This document shows, one piece after another, positions 10,447 to 23,302 of a stretch of 64,000 bases of DNA. The notes beneath the pieces are model-generated. The model saw nothing but the letters and a program-made list of their open reading frames with translations. It had not been told where the DNA came from and made no database searches. Positions within the stretch are counted from its first letter, which is position 1; every line of letters begins with the position of its first letter. Made by a program: the position numbers and the translations under genes. Source of the stretch: Pseudeuparius sepicola. Taxonomy: Eukaryota; Arthropoda; Insecta; Coleoptera; Anthribidae. Location: assembly GCA_963920635.1 (NCBI GenBank), contig OY987298.1, positions 119,030,035 to 119,094,034 of the forward strand, given 5' to 3'.

Positions 10447-11804
10447 CCTTGAAGCTATTTTTCTAACTATAAAATAAGACATTATGTAAACAATAATATT
10501 TCAAATTTATAACCACATTTGGCGCCTTGATACATTTTTTAATAAACAAAAAGCTGTCAAATTTATATCCAGATTTGACATATTAGACAATTTTTAAACA
10601 AAAATTTGTCGTACTGATAACCTATAAATTGAACTAAAATAATTAAAATCATAACCTAATTAGATATATTTAGACATTTGGCAAACATAATATAACCAAA
10701 TCCAAAACAAATGAGAATTTATTTTTATCAAGTCTCATTTAAATTTTATGTCTTGTTAAAAAACAAATCTGAAGATTTTTCATAAAAAAATTGTCATGGA
10801 TAATATAGTTTTAAAAAAAATCTAGTGTTAAGTAAGTAAACATTTTATATTATATAATATGTATACATTATTTAAACATATTGTAGCTGTCCTGAAGAAG
10901 GAATAAACTATTCCGAAAGCTTGGCAATTACCAAATAGTTTTCTTTAAAGACCAACTTGACTGCAAACCCACTAAAAGTTCCATCTTTTATCATCGTAAT
11001 ACGTTCAGTCACGTCAGTCACGAGATTTCCTTAATCTATAAAATATTTTAGGTTATTCCTGATACTTTCTATTCACCTCGACTTTTGCAACCAAAAGCTG
11101 AACACAACACCGTTATGATGCCACAAAAATAACAGTGTCTTCAGTCCGTATGAGCACAAAATCACAAGAACTAAACCTGCTGCACACGACGTTTGGCACC
11201 AAAGTACCCGTGGCATTGTTGTATTTGGGAACACTCTCTGCTATGGTCCGTATATACACGTTACGTGTCCTCTCCCCTCCCTTGACTAAGGTCCAAACCA
11301 AAACCCTGGAAGACGTGTAGGAACAAAACCTGCTTTGATGGCCTTAGCCCACTTTTTCCTTAAAATGGGGACTTTAGGGAGGAAAAAGCGGACACTTTAG
11401 GACCGCTTTGTAGTTTCCCTTGCAGTTGGGAACGGAACATGTCCACGGCATGATTTAAATAGGTAAGTCCGAAACTATAGACAAAACCTAAAACCTATAA
11501 ATTCTAATATAGTTTCCCGGTCTTCAATGTAACATTATAGAAACTTTCCCAAAAATAAGACCATCTTTTTTAAAGTTTATATTATTATTAAATACTATTG
11601 CTTTAGTTTTCACAAAACTTTTAATGCTACTTGACACCGTAGTTTCTAATTGTTTGACATTTTGATATAAAATGAAAAAAAAAAACGGCAACTAAAGTTA
11701 ATATACGGAGTAAAAGACTAAATTTACTCGCAACAAACTCTACGGAGTGAAAGGCTACATTTGTAAGTAATAACGGCTACAGTAGGAGTCCCGGGTGCAT
11801 TTTT
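10447..11804. other. Unassigned AT-rich DNA
   Basis: There is no credible gene. It contains a ribozyme-like motif at 10892-10920 and, at 11266-11294, CCTCTCCCCTCCCTTG, the inverted partner of 9611-9640. Confidence 0.35.
10892..10920 (+). ncRNA. Hammerhead ribozyme-like core
   Basis: CTGAAGA, then GGAATA-AAC-TATTCC (six-pair helix), then GAAA. The catalytic core words of a hammerhead are all present with the right spacing. The following GCTTGGCAATTACCAA can form a hairpin, but a clean helix III ending in a cleavage triplet, and a helix I with the upstream TTGTAGCTGTC, are not obvious. It is either a decayed Penelope-type ribozyme or a chance match. Confidence 0.4.
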
Positions 11805-12545
11805 TTACAAGCTTTTATTTAACTTGCAATGTATGTAGGTATGTATGTTTAGGTCAAATCTTGCAAGCTGAATTATAACCACTTCCTGACATCCGATTGA
11901 GCTGAAATTTTGCATACATCTTTAGTTTCGGTGACAATACAATATGCAATACCTACTCAATATGGTAATACTTTCAAAATGGCCGCCGCTCCAAGATGGC
12001 GGATTACATTTTCTTTTCAATACCCTTAATATGGGTATCAAATGAAAGGGCTCGACGGGTAGAAAACAATAAGGTGAATGACTTCATACGAAATCCAATA
12101 TGGCAGCCGCCCCAAGATGGCGGACTAAATTTCTTTACCACCCTCCTGACACGGGAATAGGTCCTAAAAAGCACAATATAAAATTTAAAATAAAAAAACT
12201 TTTTAAAAACAAGCTTTTATTTAAGCCGTGTACTAAAATGAGAAAAAAAAGTTTAGGTTTTCCGTAAGATAATTCAATACCAAATTGCGACCAGTTTTTG
12301 CAAATTGAAAAGCTTGTCGCGCGAATTATAAGGAAAAAATGCATACTTTGGCAAATAGGTCCGCGCGTGCCGAGGTACGTGCTTATTAACCAATCACTAC
12401 CAAAAAATTTAATTGGTACCCACTTTCATCAACATTTCGCGCGACAAGCTTTTCAATTTGCAAAAACTGGTCGCAAAACCTAAACTTATTTTTATTTATT
12501 TTAGTACACGGCTTAAATAAAAGCTTGTTTTATTTTTTTTTTTTT
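11805..12545 (+). repeat. Interspersed repeat with CCAAGATGGCGGA motif and terminal palindrome
   Basis: It starts ACAAGCTTTTATTTAACTTG, has two CAAGATGGCGGA blocks (11991-12003, 12113-12124), and ends in a palindrome whose arms (12207-12325 and 12434-12527) begin and end with the same ACAAGCTTTTATTTAA word. A diverged inverted copy lies at 55.87-56.43 kb. Class is unknown; a Helitron- or SINE-like origin is possible. Confidence 0.6.
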
Positions 12546-13106
12546 CAACTGATGTGCCTCTAAAACATACCTCTTGATTTAGTTACAGGTACAAGAATCC
12601 ATTCTTTCATTTTCAATAATTTTGTTCAAATTTTTATAGTAGTATTTTTACATTTTTTTTATATAATACTTCGTGATCAATTGATTGCTTGAGTTATTAA
12701 TTGATTAATTAGTCCGATTTATTGTTAGACTCTGTATTGTTCAATGACTGTATTGTTGAATGACAGTGGTGCCATACTGATAAAGAGAACCCCTTCCCGA
12801 AACGTTGCTGTCTATGGTCGACTGTCACACCTGATATCAACGTTTTCGGTTGTATAGCAGACGCCGCCGTGGAGACGGTTGATAGCGAGGTCTCGGTAAT
12901 TGTGACAAGGCCTGTGGCGATCAAGGCCAGTGGCTTTTCCCCACTTAGTGATCAATAATTGATTAGCTTAGTTAGATCTGACAGTTATTGCAAACAATAT
13001 CAATTTAAACTTTTTCGAGTCTTTAGAAATAAAATACATACCTATGGAGATTTAAAAATTTTGACTATTTATATTCCTATTTTCCTATACATAATTTTCA
13101 CAGTTG
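12546..13106. other. Unassigned, with a ribozyme-like motif
   Basis: ATTGATTAATTGATTAATT is a short low-complexity patch. At 12777-12806, CTGATAAAGA...CCCGAAACGTTG resembles a decayed hammerhead core (CTGATAA lacks the final GA). No gene is visible. Confidence 0.3.
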
Positions 13107-13242
13107 GTGTATTCTGAACTTTATAAGTGCAAATTTTGATTGAAGCATGTGAACGCAGATGTCAAAAGTACGGTTAGAAATCCTTTTGGTCAATTTCTAC
13201 GAAAACTGGCCAAAATTTGCACTTATAAAGTTCAGAATACAC
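13107..13242. mobile_element. Short foldback with perfect 31-bp arms
   Basis: Arms 13107-13137 and 13212-13242 are exact inverted copies over 31 bases, starting GTGTATTCTGAACTTTATAA. The 74-base loop is unique. The perfect match suggests recent origin. Confidence 0.75.
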
Positions 13243-16200
13243 TTACCTTAACGAAGATGGATAGTTATTGTCGAAGAAACCGATTTAAATAATTTTTTTA
13301 GTCAAAAACACAAAAATACAGTGCCTTGACCTACCCCACTACGTGACGTCACCACTAATATGGCGTATAGTATAGATCTCACCTACCGCCGATTTTTTGT
13401 GGCAAAAATTACTGAGATATTTTGAGAAAGCCACATAAAATTGACACCCTGTATAAATACACAGATTTTATCAGTTGAATACTAGCTCATTTCATACAAT
13501 TTTACTTATAATTCGTCAGGATATAAAAGCTGCCAATCGTGGAACTTATTTTTTAAGATTTTTTCACGTTAAATTAATCTCATTTATAGGATACAAAACA
13601 TTTTTCCCTTTAGTTCTGTATAAACACATTCTCCCTAATATGGAAATCCCGCAATTCGCCAGGTGTAAGCTAATTTTTCTCGAGTTGGGGTTTTTGTAGC
13701 TCCCCGGGGAAATTCTTTATCTCAGCAGGGGGGAAGGTGTAACAAAAACAACGATTTGTTATCCATTTAGGGCCATCTTTACGGAATTCATTGTGTAAAC
13801 AGCCAGAAAGAATATACGGAGATGATAAAAATGAAAGCACTTTTACATATGAGCATCATTTGGCAAATTTTATAGGAAAACTGGGAATACGTCAGTGAAA
13901 TCTACGGTGTGAAGGTGAGGTTTAAAGAGGATATATATTATATACTTTATATATTCGACAAATTATGTAACTTATTGGTTTAACACAGTGCTCATTCAAG
14001 ATACTGGAGTTGCACCCCACAGTTGCCCGAAATTTTTTAAATCCAAATTGTAACATTTCGGGGATTCATCAGCGCGAAAATACCTACCATTTACTCTAGT
14101 CAGAAATCTGAAGCTACACCGGTCGCGACATTATTTTTTTTATTTTAAGAGGAATGCCGCAATTTTGATTCACTATTTGAATTCTGCTGAGAACTCAACG
14201 CCTTCCAATATGAACCAATGAAATGACATAATTTTTGAAATATTAACCGATTAGGTGATGATTTCAGCGATTATTTCCCTCATACTGCTTGCATCCAATA
14301 AGGTAGCTCCTTCCATAAAAATCCAACCAATCATATGCCTCTGCTAGCGATAATTGCACTTGTGCAAATTATCGCGGTAATTGCGCTTGTGCAAATTATC
14401 ACTTCGTTGCTTAGCAACCGCGAATCTGTTGGATACAGACACGTACCTACTTCTTAAAGTTTGTGTGTTTCACACTGTTCTAAATTATGCAGCTTATAAA
14501 TCATGTTGCGGTACTATTAAGCATTGTATCAATGAATTTATATAACTTTTACATTGCTAAATTTTTGTTATTGGACCTCCGTCTCCATTTAAATTTATGA
14601 AACATTCAGAAAATAAACCAACGCTGACAGGGTGTAGGTATAATCGCATTTGCCTTGGATATCCAAGCGTCATGTTTGTTTACTCGAACGCTACAGTCGA
14701 AGCTGTCAATAAACTGGTTCAAAATGAATCGTTTTGGAAATGTAAACATATAGAAAAAATTGATACAAAAATTATTAAATCGTATTCAAGAAATAATCTC
14801 GACAAATACCACTCGTGCCGGAAATTTTTCTAGATAATTTTATTCTCAAGCCCTATTTTGCCCATTAGCAAAACCACTCGTACAAATTGGGCTTTTATTT
14901 TCAGAGATAAAATCAGAAAATAAAAGACCAATTTTTACTCGCGATCTTTCTAGGCAAAATAGCGCTTTCGAAAAAATTATCGATAAAATTTTCGGCACTT
15001 GTGATATTACATACGATAATACCACTAGTGGTATTTTCACTATTAATCGCCCTAGTGCTTGACTTATTGCCGGAAATTTTTCGAGTACACGAATTTTCTT
15101 AAAAAATTCATATTGGAGAAAAACTTCCGGATATTAATTCAAGAACGTGGGGATTCGGTAAGAAAATTCCATACCTACACGTAAATTAAACGAAATTAGT
15201 ATCAAAATTTTTGTTGAGTATATGTGTTACAATATCACATTATATTAATGACATCTGTCAAAATTAAGAATATTTCCGGAAAATTTTTAAGTTGCCAAGA
15301 CAACGAAGCAAAAAACGAGCCTCTGATTGATAAAAAAAGGTAGGTATGGAATTTTCGCTGAAATTCTACACTCTTAGTTACGTCCTTAGTTACGCTAAAC
15401 CCATATTGTGGCAACTAAAACTGATAACCCGATAACTTCTTCACATTACCAAATTTAATATAGGACTAGTAAATATGTTTTCAGTTAACACAACACAATG
15501 ATCGTTAAATATCTATTAGGACATAAACATATTCAGAACAGAAAGCTCAACGTAAACGACAGCCGTCAAATGGACTTTAATTTTTAAACATTGTTATTAA
15601 ATTTATATACGGCTAGTTAAGTAAAACATTCATCTGGCCTCAACGGGCTAGGGACATGATTCCGCTTTGCGTGCGAGAATTTATAATTCTTGTAGTCAAT
15701 TTATTCCTAAGAAGTTGGGTTGATAAATTATGGCTACATACACACTAAATAATTATTAAACTATTTGCAGTTGTTAAATTCTCTTTTTAAACACAACTCG
15801 TGGTATGCCTAATAATAGATAATACCTTTCGTTAATTTATCACTTAATTTATCATTTTTCAGCTTTGGGATTATAATTCGTAAAACTAACGAAAGGTATT
15901 GTCGATAATAAGGTATTGTCGATAAATGACAACTTTATTTTTATTACCCCTGAAAATTGAACCCTTGACAATAATTTCAAGATTTGTTTCAAAACTACGG
16001 AAAAAGTGAACTTATTTCTGGGTCACCCGGTATAAGTGTCACGAATAAAGTCTCCATCATAAGAAAAACATGTTGGTAGAACTTTATCTAATTTGACTTT
16101 GCCAGCAGTTTGTGCTTTAAAAGTTAAAAATGATACATGCAAAAGCGATAACGTCAAATTTGGCTCGATTTCAAAAACAACTTATTTGTAGTAAAACACT

Positions 16201-16724
16201 TATTAGAAAAAGTTTATCGGTATGACCTATGTTCACAACATCCATGATTTAGTATGTCCTGTTCAGTTGTTTCCTTAGTAGTATACTTATCTTGTTTTGC
16301 AATTTAATAATTTTTTCTCTTTCATATACCAAATTAATCATTTTTTTTTTTCACAAACCTTTTTAATTTAGTATGTGCCTTCTTACTAATACTTATTTAT
16401 TTACTTATTAGTAGGTATACTAATTTGTCTCGTAATTTACCCGAACTTCCAAAGCTTTACGACCAAAAATAAGTTTCCTGTTTCAAGTTCTTACCTACTA
16501 GTTTCTTTACCGGCAACGAAACAGAATACGCTCTTTTCAGTAGTTCTATTTTTGTCTGATATAAAGAGTGGAATACAGAAAGCCAGCGATTGACTCCATA
16601 GTGCCAAACTGATTGGCACTTTCTTTTCAAAGATATTTGTTTGCCTTTATAAAAATATTGCTTTAAAGTCGTTACCTGAGTGACCTGGAAAACATATCAC
16701 CAGTATACCAAGAGCTTTCCAGAT
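13243..16724. other. Unassigned AT-rich stretch with small repeats
   Basis: No gene is supported; the 78-codon frame at 14597-14833 matches nothing I know. A single mariner-type end (ACACCCTGTATA) is at 13444-13455. ATAATTGC(A/G)CTTGTGCAAATTATC is repeated in tandem at 14350-14402. A hairpin at about 15817-15908 joins ATACCTTTCGTTA and TAACGAAAGGTAT, the last word then partly repeated. Confidence 0.35.
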
Positions 16725-16820
16725 TGAATAATAATAATAATAATTCTCACCCTCACAATACTCCAAACTAGGAGTACCCCAGAAGCAACCACATGCTTGT
16801 GCGGGGGAGGGGGGCGCTCA
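16725..16820 (-). mobile_element. SINE fragment, 3' end with (ATT)n tail
   Basis: Reading the minus strand, GGGGTACTCCTAGTTTGGAG..TTGTGAGGGTGAGAATTATTATT ends the copy. It matches the ends of the fuller copies at 44.4 kb and 51.7-52.1 kb. Only about 90 bases survive. Confidence 0.7.
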
Positions 16821-17010
16821 GATAATTGTAGAAAATATCTTTCTACCAAGGGGAGACCGACAAAACAGAAAATGTTGTTTGTCGAATACTAAAACGTATG
16901 GGACAAATGAACCTTAGTACTCGAGTAACTCGCTGCCCTGGTTTGAAGGTAAACGACCAAGGTCAATACTTTTTTTGCTTAACTCCACACACCAAAACTT
17001 TGCTTTTGCA

Positions 17011-17044
17011 CTCGACGCGCGTTTCACTAACCAAGCATCATCAG
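17011..17044 (-). ncRNA. Hammerhead ribozyme-like motif, consensus core words
   Basis: On the minus strand CTGATGA is followed by TGCTTGGTTAGT and then GAAACGCGCGTC. CTGATGA and GAAA match the hammerhead consensus exactly, ACGCGCGT can make the very short helix III of Penelope-type ribozymes, and GTC is the commonest cleavage triplet. Helix II is weak (GCT/AGT, three pairs) and helix I is not evident, so activity is doubtful. Confidence 0.45.
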
Positions 17045-17059
17045 ATGATTAAGTCCATA

Positions 17060-17414
17060 CTAAAATCGAGCAACACTTACGCCTGGCGTAAACAAGAGCA
17101 CGTGCGTTAAGATATTCGCCAGGGCAGCACTGAGGCAAGACCTTTATTTAATTTTAGTTTTACAATTGTTTACATCAAAATATTTCGGAAAAAATTATTG
17201 ATGGCTTAATTAAAATGGCACAAAACATCGATAAAATCATTTGTGGCGGTGTCTAAATAGCTAAAAACAACAAAAACCGCATAATTACACTTTTGCGATC
17301 GAGTACGTCCGTGTTGCAGAGTCGGGTGAAATTTTATAGTCTACCGACCAATCGCAGGACGTCATTGAACACGTGGTTTTATTTACGCCAGGCGTAAGGA
17401 TTGCTCGATTTTAG
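17060..17414. mobile_element. 355-bp MITE, copy 1
   Basis: Terminal repeats CTAAAATCGAGCAA... lead directly into the palindrome TTACGCCTGGCGTAA on both sides; TA flanks both ends (17058-17059, 17415-17416). A second copy of exactly the same length lies inverted at 27674-28028. No coding capacity. Confidence 0.85.
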
Positions 17415-17416
17415 TA

Positions 17417-18020
17417 TAGTCTACTTATTCCTAACCTATTCCATTTATACTGTAAACTACCTACTATATTATTCCTAAGTTTATTGACATGTATAAGGGC
17501 TGTAGGGGATTGATCATTTAACTTTATTTAAACTAAATTTACATTTTGAAATTTCCAAACTTTCATAAGCGTCTAATAATCTCCTATCAGGTGGATACTA
17601 AGTAATTTTAAATTTTACAATCTGAATACGTAACTTCATATCTTCATATATTCCACTTTTTCTTAAAGATTAATTTTGTCCATGGGGTTACCTATATAGT
17701 ACGTTTTTAATATTATCTGAAGATTTATATAGGGTACTAATTTTAGTCCAGCATGATCCATGATTAAACACTTTTTCTATAGACCTTTCGTAAACCGCGG
17801 ATTGTACGGAATGGAAACATATTTAGTATTACCGTTTTTTCCCCTATACTTAGTGGAATCTTGAAGTTTTTTCTTATGTTTGTGTTTATTGATTAACTTT
17901 TTTACCATAGTGTGTGTCGTAACAATAATTGACCTTAATCCTATTTTTTTCTCTATTATATTTTTCTGAATTAAGAGGACAGTTTACTAATCTGTGTGTT
18001 AAAAATTGAAAGCTTGTTAT
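17417..18020. other. Unassigned AT-rich spacer
   Basis: No repeat pair, tail or coding signature is recognisable. Confidence 0.3.
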
Positions 18021-18021
18021 A

Positions 18022-18301
18022 CTATATCCAAGTTACAGAGGTAGTGAATCAAAACATTGGCCACCACGTGGTCGCAATTTGACCTATTCTCTTATTGGTC
18101 TGACCGTCGTAAAATCTTAACTGTTTAGGCGGCGAGGGGAATGCAGGGCCGGCTCTTCCCTCTTCCCTCGAGTTTCCTGCATAGGTATAGGATGGCGCGC
18201 AGACTTGGTGCAAAATCTCATATATTAGTCCGACCCTGGTAATCGATCGCAATGCGGACATGTGACTGTGTTTATATCTACTACCTCTGTAACTTGGATA
18301 G
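18022..18301. mobile_element. MITE of about 280 bp
   Basis: Inverted ends share TCCAAGTTACAGAGGTAGT, left 18027-18045 and right complement 18281-18299. TA occurs next to the left end and near the right. The interior is comparatively GC-rich (GGCGGCGAGGGGAATGCAGG) and non-coding. Confidence 0.7.
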
Positions 18302-19648
18302 ACTATAGTTTATGTTGGTTGCAGTGAAAAGAACCGTTAAGGAATATAGCGGTCTGTGTTTGTGTATTTTCTATAAATATCAAATTCTAGCCTATTATTC
18401 GTTCTGATTATTAAGGTGTCTAAAACTGGTAATTGTCCGTTGTTTTCTAATTGGAAAGTGAATTTAATAATAGGGAAACAACCACCCAACTCTTTAAGAA
18501 AATCATCAATATTAGCACGTTTCGTATCAAAACAGCAAAAATATCATCTAGACCTTGGCCCATTTGGAAAGGGGCCACCCCTGTAAAATTTTTATTTTTC
18601 ATCCGATATTAGCCGGGGTTTTTTCTAAAGATAGGTCACAAAAAGTTCTTCTTTGGTGCAAAATTTAATTTTTTTATTTAAAATCTGGCACCACAGCATT
18701 AATAGTGCAGGGTAATTAGCTTATTCAAACTAAAAACAAAATATAAAGCTAAAAATTTGTTTGAAAATACCTTATGGGTAAGTAAATAAAATTTTATAGC
18801 CTTGCACCTTGTACGTGTTGGTGGGCAGCCGCCATTGACCGCCATCTTGGAAGTTATAAGAAAAAAATATAGTTCCGCCAAAATTTTCTATTTTAAAAGT
18901 AATTCACATAACTATTGATATAATTATCAAAAATGTGTCAAGAATGCTAGGAAGGAACCATGTTTCAAATATTTCAAGTCGCCTCCATTTTGCTGGCCTA
19001 AAGCAAATCCAGATTTAACCTAAAATAAATGAAAACTTAAATTCTATAAGATATTATAAGATTTAATATAATTTTCATACCTTACAAACCAATACTTCGA
19101 ACAGTTTAGTTGGCTAATCTGGAGGGTCCACGTTCGTTGGGTTGAGTATTATAATTCTCGTCTAAGGAGCATTCTTTTATCTCCGATTGTATTCCTCATC
19201 AACTAGCATGGAAGGTCTGTTGCTGAAAGTTTCACCATTGCATTTTCCACACATCGCGGTACACGGAAGTTCCCCTCGGCGACAATCATATCTTTGGACA
19301 CAATCAATTTTACAGTTACAAAAAAAAACAACTTTAATAAATTTTCGGGAGCCAGAGGGTCAAGTGTCCCTCTTTTTTCTTCCATCCCCAATCAGTAGCA
19401 GGAAGTTCTACAAGCCAAGACTGAACTTGATGAAAAACTCTGTAGCTGTGCTGTTCAAACTTGCTGATCAAACTTTCCAAAAACTGGTTTTATAACAGTT
19501 AAATCTACTTAGTTTTGTTTAAGTCATCTGAAGAAACGCGAATGTTATATAATAATTTTAGGAGCTTGAGCAATATCTTCTTTAGTTGCATTTGTATCAT
19601 TGATTGCAGAAATATATTGCCTTGGTGTCTCGTTCGATTTCAAAAGTA
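18302..19648. other. Unassigned, with old repeat pieces
   Basis: At 18565-18690, CACCCCTGTAAAATTTTTATTT resembles the terminus of the mosaic foldback at 30.8 kb. No gene is supported; the 102-codon frame at 19187 has no known domain. Confidence 0.35.
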
Positions 19649-20168
19649 CAGGGTCCGTCAAATGTATGGAATAATGGGTGTATCTTTTTTATTTTTGTTT
19701 TTGAAAAAATAATGTTATACCAAAGTTTCTTGGTTACTTTTTTGCCACTTTCTGGTGACCTTGAATTTTTTCCATCCGTCATAGTTACGTTGCTATTGTG
19801 TCCAACTTTTTTTTGAAATTGCACCCCTATTTTTTATTTAGATTTTGTAATCAGCGTTCATTTCTGCAGTAGGTACTTCAAAAATATCTAATGGTTGCAT
19901 AAGAAAATAATCGACAAAGATCACTTTCACGTAAAACGCTGATTTTGCGTGAAAGCGATTTTTGTCGATTATTTCCTTATGCAACCATTAGATATTTTTG
20001 AAGTACCTAATGCAGAAATGAACGCTGATCACAAAATCTAAATAAAAAATAGCGGGTGCCATTTGAAAAAAAAGTTGGTCACCATAGCAGCGTAACTATG
20101 ACGGATGGAAAAAATTCAATGTTACCAGAAAGTGCCAAAAAATTAACCAAGGAACTTTTGTACAACAC
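19649..20168. mobile_element. Mariner-type foldback, right terminus lost
   Basis: The left end is TA-CAGGGTCCGTCAAATGTATG. From about 19715 the sequence folds onto 19945-20168; the central arms (19845-19935 / 19948-20041) are almost perfect. The outer 65 bases of the left arm have no partner, so the right end has been deleted. Confidence 0.75.
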
Positions 20169-20684
20169 ATTTACATATATGTATATAAAAGCTTGTTTAT
20201 TTGCCTTTATTGAAAAGTGAAGAAGTTGTATCCCAACTTGTAACTGCATGAAGAAAAGCGTAGAAAAAGCAATGCGGTCTTTTTATATCACCAAGTATTT
20301 GGAGAAGCGTGGTATAAAAACGAAACGCATAAAGATGCATGTGTGGCACAAGGTTTAAATCTTGGGCCGTTTTTGTCCTTAATATTTATTGATGATCTTC
20401 TGGGACAGCTGACCTGTGATGTGATGATGTTCCGCGCTCTTCAAAAACTAGACGCAACTTATCTTTAACATGTCCAGAAACCAACTAAACAGCCGCGCCG
20501 CGTGCCGTCACTGCCGTCTTCTCTTTCCACCCATTCCGCGTTCCCACCACCCGGCACACGCTGCAACACCACAAATTAGGAATCGCTATACTAAAAGCTA
20601 CCCGTTTACCAATTTTTAGCTTTATATATTGTTTTAAGAAATCTTTACTAATAATAATTGGCTAATTATCCTGTACTATAACCA
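20169..20684. other. Unassigned spacer
   Basis: No gene or element is recognised. A C-rich patch at 20490-20560 (CCGCCGTCTTCTCTTTCCACCC-like) stands out only by composition. Confidence 0.3.
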
Positions 20685-21434
20685 GGATACCCTAAAACCC
20701 CCACATACCAAATTTGAATAAAAAATATACAGCGAGTTCCATTCTGCGTGTTGTCAAAGTTGAGCGAAATAGAAATTTTAGAGGCATCTGGCAAGTCAAG
20801 TGTGTCATGGAATCCCCTCAAAACAGTTGAATGGTCAATAGGACCACTCAAAGTGTTGGTGAGCAAAGATCTAATTCAAAAATATAGAGTGTCTTTTTCT
20901 GAAAATACCGAATTTTTTTGAACTTAAAACGAGTATATCAAAACCGCCCCAGCCACTATAAACGAACTAAGTCTTAAAATACAGAAGCCTGCCAGTCAGT
21001 AAGTCCATATATGCGTTAAGGCGGCTGGTGTGCCACAACAGGAAAAACAGAGACTTTATTGAGTATGGTCCGATAATTTAAATTGTTTTTTTATTTGTTG
21101 GTTGTCATTTTGTAAACAAATAAATTACTTTTGTGTTTATTAATGTTTTTTCAATAATTCCAGAGCACTCATGACCAGTATAAAGTTTCATAAAAATTCA
21201 GCATTTTGAGATGGCCCAGAGAAAAATACCCTGTATATTTTTGTATTGAATCTTTGCGCACCAACACTTTGAGTGGTCCTGTTGAGCATTAAACTGTTTT
21301 GAGGGCACTCCATGGCACGCTTGACTTGCCAGATGCCTTTAAAATTCCTACTTTGCTGAACTTTGACAACCCGCAAAATGGAACTCCCTGCATATTTTTT
21401 ATTCAAATTTGGTATATGGGGTTCTAAGGGTGTC
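20685..21434. mobile_element. Foldback element (about 750 bp)
   Basis: Arms of about 240 bases run from GGATACCCTAAAACCCCCAC to the inverted GGGGTTCTAAGGGTGTCC, with roughly 15-20% mismatch. The 20.94-21.18 kb core contains TTACTTTTGTGTTTATTAAT, seen also at 5.1 and 40.06 kb. No transposase. Confidence 0.75.
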
Positions 21435-22159
21435 CTGATTAATGCTGTGATATCAGATTTTAAATAAAAAAACCGCTAAATGATTGTCGTCATTTTTTAT
21501 TCGAAAAAAAAAAAAAACGTAGTAGGCCTTGAAAATTGAGATTGAGACCTGAAATTTTGCATCAAAGTAGAAGTTTTTGTGAGCTATCTTCAGAAAAAAC
21601 CCTGGCTAAAATCTTCTAATCTGCTAATTCTTGGAAAATAATCTAATTCTTGTTGTAGGGCGTTATTTCCCCATTTTATTGTTCAATCTTGTTGCTGAAG
21701 GTTATTAAGAACTAATAAATACTCATGTGACATGTGAATTTAAAAATCATAGAAGTTTGTTTCATAATTTTATTTGAGGCTGCGGCGGAATAATGAAGAC
21801 GGTTTAGTAACAGGCAAAATATGCCATGCCCTGGACTTTTGTCAGAACTCACCTTCAGGGCCTTTGTGACAAGGGGACCTTTGGCGATCATAAACTTGAG
21901 AGCGAGCAAGTGGGTGACGGTACACTAATTAATTAATTTAGGTACGCATTTCGTCGAACACAATTGGTCGAAAACAATTCATCGAAGCACAATTCATCCA
22001 AGGTGCAATATTATTCATCGAACTACAATCGAAAGCGAAATTCGACGAAAAACAACTAATTTTTTCTTAAAGGAGATGACTTTTCGAAGTGTAGAAGCTG
22101 CAGATAATTTGTTTCGTCATGACTGAATCACTCTATCACTGTAACTAAACATTTTTGAG
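21435..22159. repeat. Spacer with degenerate CGAA-type tandem repeat
   Basis: From about 21953 to 22055 the theme (A)ATTCATCGAA..ACAATT recurs five times with changes, a type of simple degenerate repeat. The remainder is unassigned; the 21530-21625 part echoes 18.6 kb. Confidence 0.45.
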
Positions 22160-22520
22160 AAGGGAATCAAAACATGCAGACGACTGACTGCCTAGAGGCC
22201 CTTAAACCTTCATTAGCCCTCGGACTGGAGATATTAAGCGAGCAGAAAGTTATGTCTCGAGCCCCGACAGGCGGCCTATTATTGCAGGGGAATCAATTGA
22301 ATGATCGTGACCGGCCGGGGGTGCGTGTCCGGGGAAACCCCCAGATTCCGTGGACGTGTGCCGAGTCCGAATTGGGATGGGAATTGGTATTTTCGTTGGG
22401 TCGCCCGCGCGGAGCTAAGAAATTTTCCTGGGGGACCTATAATAACACTACTTGGAATTCTACAGCAGAGAATTCGGCCGTCGAAGGAGCTTTAAACAAA
22501 CAAGACGTTTAGTTTTCTCA
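22160..22520. other. CG-rich low-copy island
   Basis: A balanced, CG-containing segment (GACCGGCCGGGGGTGCGTG, GGTCGCCCGCGCGGAGC) in AT-rich DNA. A 112-codon frame crosses it but has no domain I know and is likely a by-product of composition. It may be a host regulatory element or old exon. Confidence 0.35.
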
Positions 22521-22944
22521 GAGGAATTCTATAAAACAGCCGAGAAACAGGCCTCCTAAAGGCTGGTCAACTTTCAGTATTTCATACTTGTAGGTAGAGA
22601 TGTGAAGGAGGGAACGTTCCCGTTCGTGCTCGGAGAACGTTCGCGAACGTTCGCGAACGTTCCCTACCCATGTGCGCGCACGTATTCTCAAGAGCACGAA
22701 AGAGCACGAAAAGGAACGTTCCCTTGAAAATGCTCAAAATGCTCGAAATTTCAAGCACAAAAGGAATAAGGTGTGACGACATTTGAAAAATTTGGCAATA
22801 TCGCAATCTTCCAAATCTATACGTGGCACCGCTGCTAGCGAGGCACGCGCCATTGCAATGGAGCACGCGCCTGCGTTTCCGCGTACTTAGTTATATTTAC
22901 TGTGGCGCGCGGGCGCGGCACGCTTATTGTAGGTGGGTAATCTA

Positions 22945-23090
22945 CTGTTTGTTTAGCGAATGTTCGGCCCTACGTCACAACTCCCGTCCTTGTCTTACTC
23001 GAGAATATACGATGGATATCAGTCGTATATTCACGAGTCAGACAAGGACGGGAGTTGTGACGTAGGGCCGAACATTCGCTGAACAAACTG
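22945..23090. mobile_element. Palindromic MITE (146 bp) nested in the second hAT
   Basis: Arms of about 57 bases (TTAGCGAATGTTCGGCCCTA... and its complement) are nearly identical, with a 30-base centre around GGATATCAGTCG. TA flanks both sides (22943-22944, 23091-23092), so a Tc1/mariner- or similar TA-targeting origin is likely. Confidence 0.8.
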
Positions 23091-23157
23091 TATGCATTCT
23101 GTTGTGAGTTGTTGTGAATGATGCTATACTCGTAGGAGCTAGCTACGACTACAAGTG

Positions 23158-23302
23158 CTACGATCGTCAAACTTCGTACTTGAATTGTAAGATGTAATAA
23201 ATTCTATCTTCTATACCATTGAGTATGATCGTCGAACTTCGTACTTGAATTGTAAGATATAATAAATTCTATCTTCTAGACCATTGAGTACGATCGTCGA
23301 GC
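23158..23302. repeat. 64-bp tandem repeat, about 2.2 copies
   Basis: The unit starts TACGATCGTC(A/G)AACTTCGTACTTGAATTG and ends CTTCTA.ACCATTGAG. Copies 1 and 2 differ at about four positions. Confidence 0.8.

Noticed and set aside
14597..14833. A 78-codon frame
   Set aside because: No domain, no repeat copy and AT-rich codon use like spacer.
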